Source: Methylogaea oryzae (lineage in GTDB: Bacteria; Pseudomonadota; Gammaproteobacteria; Methylococcales; Methylococcaceae). From it: a stretch of DNA of 64,000 nucleotides. Location: assembly GCF_019669985.1 (NCBI RefSeq), contig NZ_AP019782.1, positions 2,598,001-2,662,000 on the forward strand, read 5' to 3'. The notes below the pieces were generated by a model, which was not told where the DNA came from, made no database searches, and worked only from the letters and a program-made list of their open reading frames with translations. The position numbers and the translations under genes were made by a program. The first letter of the stretch is position 1; each line of letters begins with the position of its first letter. Shown here in pieces: positions 57,857 to 64,000 of the stretch.

Positions 57857-58234
57857 ATGTATGCAAAGAAATTCGCCGCTGTGCTGGTTGCCGGCGCTCT
57901 GAGCTTGGCCAGTGTTGCCGCTATCGCCGCTGAAGACGCCGCTGGCGTGCTGAAGCACACCAGAGAAGCTGTTTCCAGCGCGAAAGAAGCCCTGACCCAT
58001 GCTCAAGCCGGCCACAAGGACCAAACCCTGGAAGTCCTCAAGGCTACCAAACAGCACATGAAGGAAGTTACCGGCGATTACCTGGGCGCTACCCTGCAGC
58101 ACGCTCAAGCCCGTCTCCGTAGCGCCACCACCGCTGCCGAAAAAGGCGACATGCCCGAAGCCACCAAGTTCCTGGAAGAAGCAGTCACCAAGCTGACCGA
58201 CATCGAAAAGAAAGTGGCAGCTCAGCACAACTAA
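57857..58234 (+). CDS. Small exported helical protein, SmbP-like
   Basis: 125 residues from ATG 57857 (GAGG ten bases before; an in-frame TTG six bases earlier is closer to it). Signal peptide about 1-25 ending AIA. The mature part is a helical, Ala/Lys/Glu rich protein with His at semi-regular intervals (LKHTREA, LTHAQAGHK, KQHMKEV, LQHAQAR). This resembles SmbP, a small periplasmic metal-binding protein of Nitrosomonas, but with fewer His. Codons are those of a highly expressed gene, and it has its own terminator. Alternative: a general helical periplasmic chaperone. Confidence 0.7.
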   Translation: MYAKKFAAVLVAGALSLASVAAIAAEDAAGVLKHTREAVSSAKEALTHAQAGHKDQTLEVLKATKQHMKEVTGDYLGATLQHAQARLRSATTAAEKGDMPEATKFLEEAVTKLTDIEKKVAAQHN

Positions 58235-58262
58235 TCCGACGCTTTCTCGAAAGCCTCGCGAC

Positions 58263-58297
58263 AGGGCGGGAACCTCCTCAGGTTCCCGCCCTTTTTA
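58263..58297 (+). terminator. Terminator after the SmbP-like gene
   Basis: Perfect 13-bp stem (58263-58275 with 58280-58292, loop CCTC), then TTTT. Strong intrinsic terminator 28 bp after the stop. Confidence 0.9.
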
Positions 58298-58456
58298 TTT
58301 GCCCGCAGCTAACACACTAAAAGGCGGACGCCCGCGCCGCGCAGCCCCACCCAACCCGCGCCCCTCAGCCCGTCGTCCCAAGGGCTTCGAAACCGGTAAA
58401 GCCTACGCCTCCGGACCGAGGCCGAGGAATGCGTCGCGGGCAAGCGTAAGAAAGCA

Positions 58457-58490
58457 AAAAGCCCCGACTCCTCGCGGAGCCGGGGCTTTT
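58457..58490 (-). terminator. Terminator after ftsH
   Basis: AAAAGCCCCG (58457-58466) pairs with CGGGGCTTTT (58481-58490), with an inner CTC/GAG pair; on the minus strand it continues into TTTTT. It lies 12 bp after the ftsH stop. Confidence 0.88.
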
Positions 58491-58502
58491 ATCGGGCCGG
58501 TC

Positions 58503-60434
<1,932 letters not shown>

Positions 60435-60647
60435 GGGTATTCGCTCCCTAGGGGAAGGATGGTCGGAAGTCTATCGCAAACCCAGTGGCTTTACTATGGA
60501 AACGCCCACTGGGCGCAACTTGCAGCCGCCGAATCGGCGCTTTGGCCGGGAGGGATCGCCGGCACATGCTCGGCACCGATCGCGCTAAGCGTGGACACGA
60601 TTACGATCATAGTGCAAATTTTAGACTAACGCACTGGGTTATTGTTC

Positions 60648-61271
60648 CTACCGCGCTTTAAAGCCGGTCGCCAACAGGTAAACCTCGCGGCTGCGCGAAC
60701 GGGAAGCGTCGGGCTTTTTCACGGAGACGGCACTGAAGCAGCGCCGCACTTCCCGCACATAGTCGTCAAAGCCTTCGCCGTGGAACAGCTTGATGACGAA
60801 ACTGCCGCCGGCCGCCAATAGCTCTATCGCCGCTTCCAGCGCCAGTTCGGCCAGGTGGATGGCGCGCGGCTGGTCCACCGCCTTGCTGCCGCTCATATTC
60901 GGCGCCATGTCGGACAACACCACCTGCACCTTGTCCGCCCCGACGGTTTCGCGCAATTGCGCCAACACCGAGTCCTCGCGAAAATCGCCCTGGATGAAGT
61001 CCACGCCGTCGATGGCGTCCATGGGCAAGATATCCAGCGCCACCACCTTGCCCTTGGCTCCGACACGGCCAACGGCGTACTCGGACCAACCGCCCGGCGC
61101 CGCGCCCAGATCGACCACGATCATGCCCGGTTTGAGCAAACGATAGCGCTCGTCCAACTCCCGCAGCTTGTACACGGCGCGGGAACGCAACCCTTCCTTC
61201 TGCGCCCGCTTGACGTAGTCGTCGTTGAAATGTTCGGTGAGCCAACGCTTGCTGCTCTGACTTTTGCCCAT
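60648..61271 (-). CDS. rlmE: 23S rRNA (uridine(2552)-2'-O)-methyltransferase
   Basis: Heat-shock methyltransferase (FtsJ/RrmJ) that modifies U2552. 207 residues from ATG 61271 (GGAGG eight bases before), starting [20 protein letters not shown]. Motif [15 protein letters not shown] at about 55-69. The catalytic set includes Lys in [15 protein letters not shown], Asp in SDMAPNMSG and Lys in [12 protein letters not shown]. The longer frame from 61382 overlaps yhbY's promoter and is rejected. Divergent from yhbY. Confidence 0.95.
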   Translation of the reverse strand: MGKSQSSKRWLTEHFNDDYVKRAQKEGLRSRAVYKLRELDERYRLLKPGMIVVDLGAAPGGWSEYAVGRVGAKGKVVALDILPMDAIDGVDFIQGDFREDSVLAQLRETVGADKVQVVLSDMAPNMSGSKAVDQPRAIHLAELALEAAIELLAAGGSFVIKLFHGEGFDDYVREVRRCFSAVSVKKPDASRSRSREVYLLATGFKAR

Positions 61272-61336
61272 TATCCTACCCTCCCCGCCCAGCCTGGGCC
61301 CCCCAGCAGCACGTTTCGCCTTCCGGAGTATCCCGA

Positions 61337-61684
61337 GTGACCCCACAGTTGAAGAAAGCCTTGCGCGCCAAAGCGCACGCATTAAAGCCCGTCATCATCA
61401 CCGGCCAAGCCGGCTTAACGGAAGCGGTACTCGCGGAAATAGACAATGCGTTAAACCACCACGAATTGATTAAGGTGAGACTGCGCAACGACGACCGGGA
61501 GCAGCGCCAGGAAATGGGCCGGGAGCTTTGCGAACAGCTTAAAGCGGATTTGGTGCAGAGCCTGGGACAGATCGTCACGCTGTATAGAAAAAATCCCGAA
61601 CGCCCCAAAGCGGCGAAACCGCCGGCCCGTTCCCGTCCCGCCGCCAGGAAACCGTCGCAAAGACGGCGCGAAGGAACGACCTAA
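61337..61684 (+). CDS. yhbY: RNA-binding protein YhbY (CRM domain)
   Basis: Ribosome-associated RNA-binding protein with a CRM fold. 115 residues from GTG 61337 (GGAG eight bases upstream). The core (about 1-90) contains [20 protein letters not shown] and the HELIKVRL segment; a basic tail of Arg, Pro and Ala follows. It sits between greA and rlmE-ftsH as in enteric bacteria. Confidence 0.93.
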   Translation: MTPQLKKALRAKAHALKPVIITGQAGLTEAVLAEIDNALNHHELIKVRLRNDDREQRQEMGRELCEQLKADLVQSLGQIVTLYRKNPERPKAAKPPARSRPAARKPSQRRREGTT

Positions 61685-61698
61685 GAACCGGCTTCGCC

Positions 61699-61719
61699 CC
61701 CTCCCCGCCTCGGGGAGGG
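61699..61719. terminator. Stem-loop between convergent yhbY and greA
   Basis: CCCTCCCC (61699-61706) pairs with GGGGAGGG (61712-61719), loop GCCTC. It lacks a T run on either strand, so terminator activity is uncertain. Confidence 0.35.
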
Positions 61720-61732
61720 ACGCTAAGGCGCT

Positions 61733-62212
61733 CTATTTGTATTCCACGGAGAGGATTTCGAACTGCTTGTCCCCGCCTGGCGCCTGCACGGTGACCAGCT
61801 CGCCTTCCTCCTTGCCGATCAAGGCGCGAGCGATGGGGGAGGATACGGAAATCAGGCCGGCCTTGATGTCGGCCTCGTCGTCGCCGACGATTTGATAAAC
61901 CACCACGCCGCTACCGCCGGCCTCCTCCAACTCCACCGTCGCGCCGAAGACCACGCGCCCGTCGGCGTGCAGCGTGGCGACATCGATGATCTGAGCGTTG
62001 GACAGTTTGGCCTCGATCTCCGAGATACGGCCCTCGGTGAAACCTTGCTGCTCGCGAGCAGCATGGTATTCGGCGTTTTCCTTCAAGTCGCCGTGGGCGC
62101 GCGCTTCCGAAATGGCTTCGATGATGCGCGGACGCACCACCGTTTTCAGATGGGTCAATTCTTCGCGCAATTTCGCCGCCCCGCGGGCGGTCATGGGTAC
62201 TTTGGCGGCCAT
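61733..62212 (-). CDS. greA: Transcription elongation factor GreA
   Basis: Rescues backtracked RNA polymerase by stimulating transcript cleavage. 159 residues. The N-terminal coiled coil (about 1-75) carries the acidic tip ([15 protein letters not shown]), and the FKBP-like C-terminal domain ends with [18 protein letters not shown]. It starts 18 bp after the carB stop, so it is probably the third gene of a carA-carB-greA transcript. Confidence 0.96.
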   Translation of the reverse strand: MAAKVPMTARGAAKLREELTHLKTVVRPRIIEAISEARAHGDLKENAEYHAAREQQGFTEGRISEIEAKLSNAQIIDVATLHADGRVVFGATVELEEAGGSGVVVYQIVGDDEADIKAGLISVSSPIARALIGKEEGELVTVQAPGGDKQFEILSVEYK

Positions 62213-62230
62213 TCGCGTGATTCCCTCAGC

Positions 62231-64000
<1,770 letters not shown>

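Overview
The window is about 62% GC chromosomal DNA from a gammaproteobacterium, most likely a type I methanotroph (Methylococcaceae-like). The strongest clue is a complete pmoC (particulate methane monooxygenase subunit C) at 25923-26702 that keeps both metal-ligand sets. Gene orders typical of gammaproteobacteria agree with this: gpmI-envC-ctpA, yibN-secB-gpsA, fur/bamE, carB-greA/yhbY/rlmE-ftsH and ilvB-ilvH-ilvC-pssA-leuA. The species cannot be named from the sequence alone.

Layout. 1-5.8 kb: housekeeping genes on the minus strand (cysS, ctpA, envC, gpmI). 5.9-9.2 kb: an ArsR regulator of the persulfide-sensor type, a membrane rhodanese, secB, gpsA and a receiver-PilZ response regulator. 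9.4-12.4 kb: a second FtsH, an exported nitroreductase-like protein and trmL. 12.5-23.6 kb: a glycogen island, with glgP-glgA-glgB on the minus strand diverging from glgC-GH57-malQ on the plus strand. 23.6-25.8 kb: a small flagellar set (flgP-like lipoprotein, flgT, a small exported protein) behind a near-consensus sigma-28 promoter. 25.9-34.1 kb: orphan pmoC, rimI, a family-4 uracil-DNA glycosylase, and the branched-chain amino-acid genes with pssA; a leucine-rich leader ORF precedes leuA. 34.5-38.3 kb: sodB, comEC and a DUF2062 membrane protein.

38.5-53.3 kb: a complete type I-E CRISPR-Cas locus (cas3, cse1, cse2, cas7, cas5, cas6e, cas1, cas2, leader, array). By hand count the array has 99 repeats and 98 spacers on a 61-bp period. 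Two points stand out. Cas5e carries an in-frame extension of about 74 codons made of a REP-type palindromic repeat. The base just after the repeat is a pyrimidine in 91 of 98 units, so the PAM-derived base differs from the G of E. coli. The array also has one exact duplicate spacer and one pair of offset, diverged spacers.

53.6-64 kb: lolD and one Lol permease, fur, bamE, rlmM, a small exported His-containing SmbP-like protein, ftsH, rlmE, yhbY, greA and the C-terminal 590 codons of carB, which runs off the right edge.
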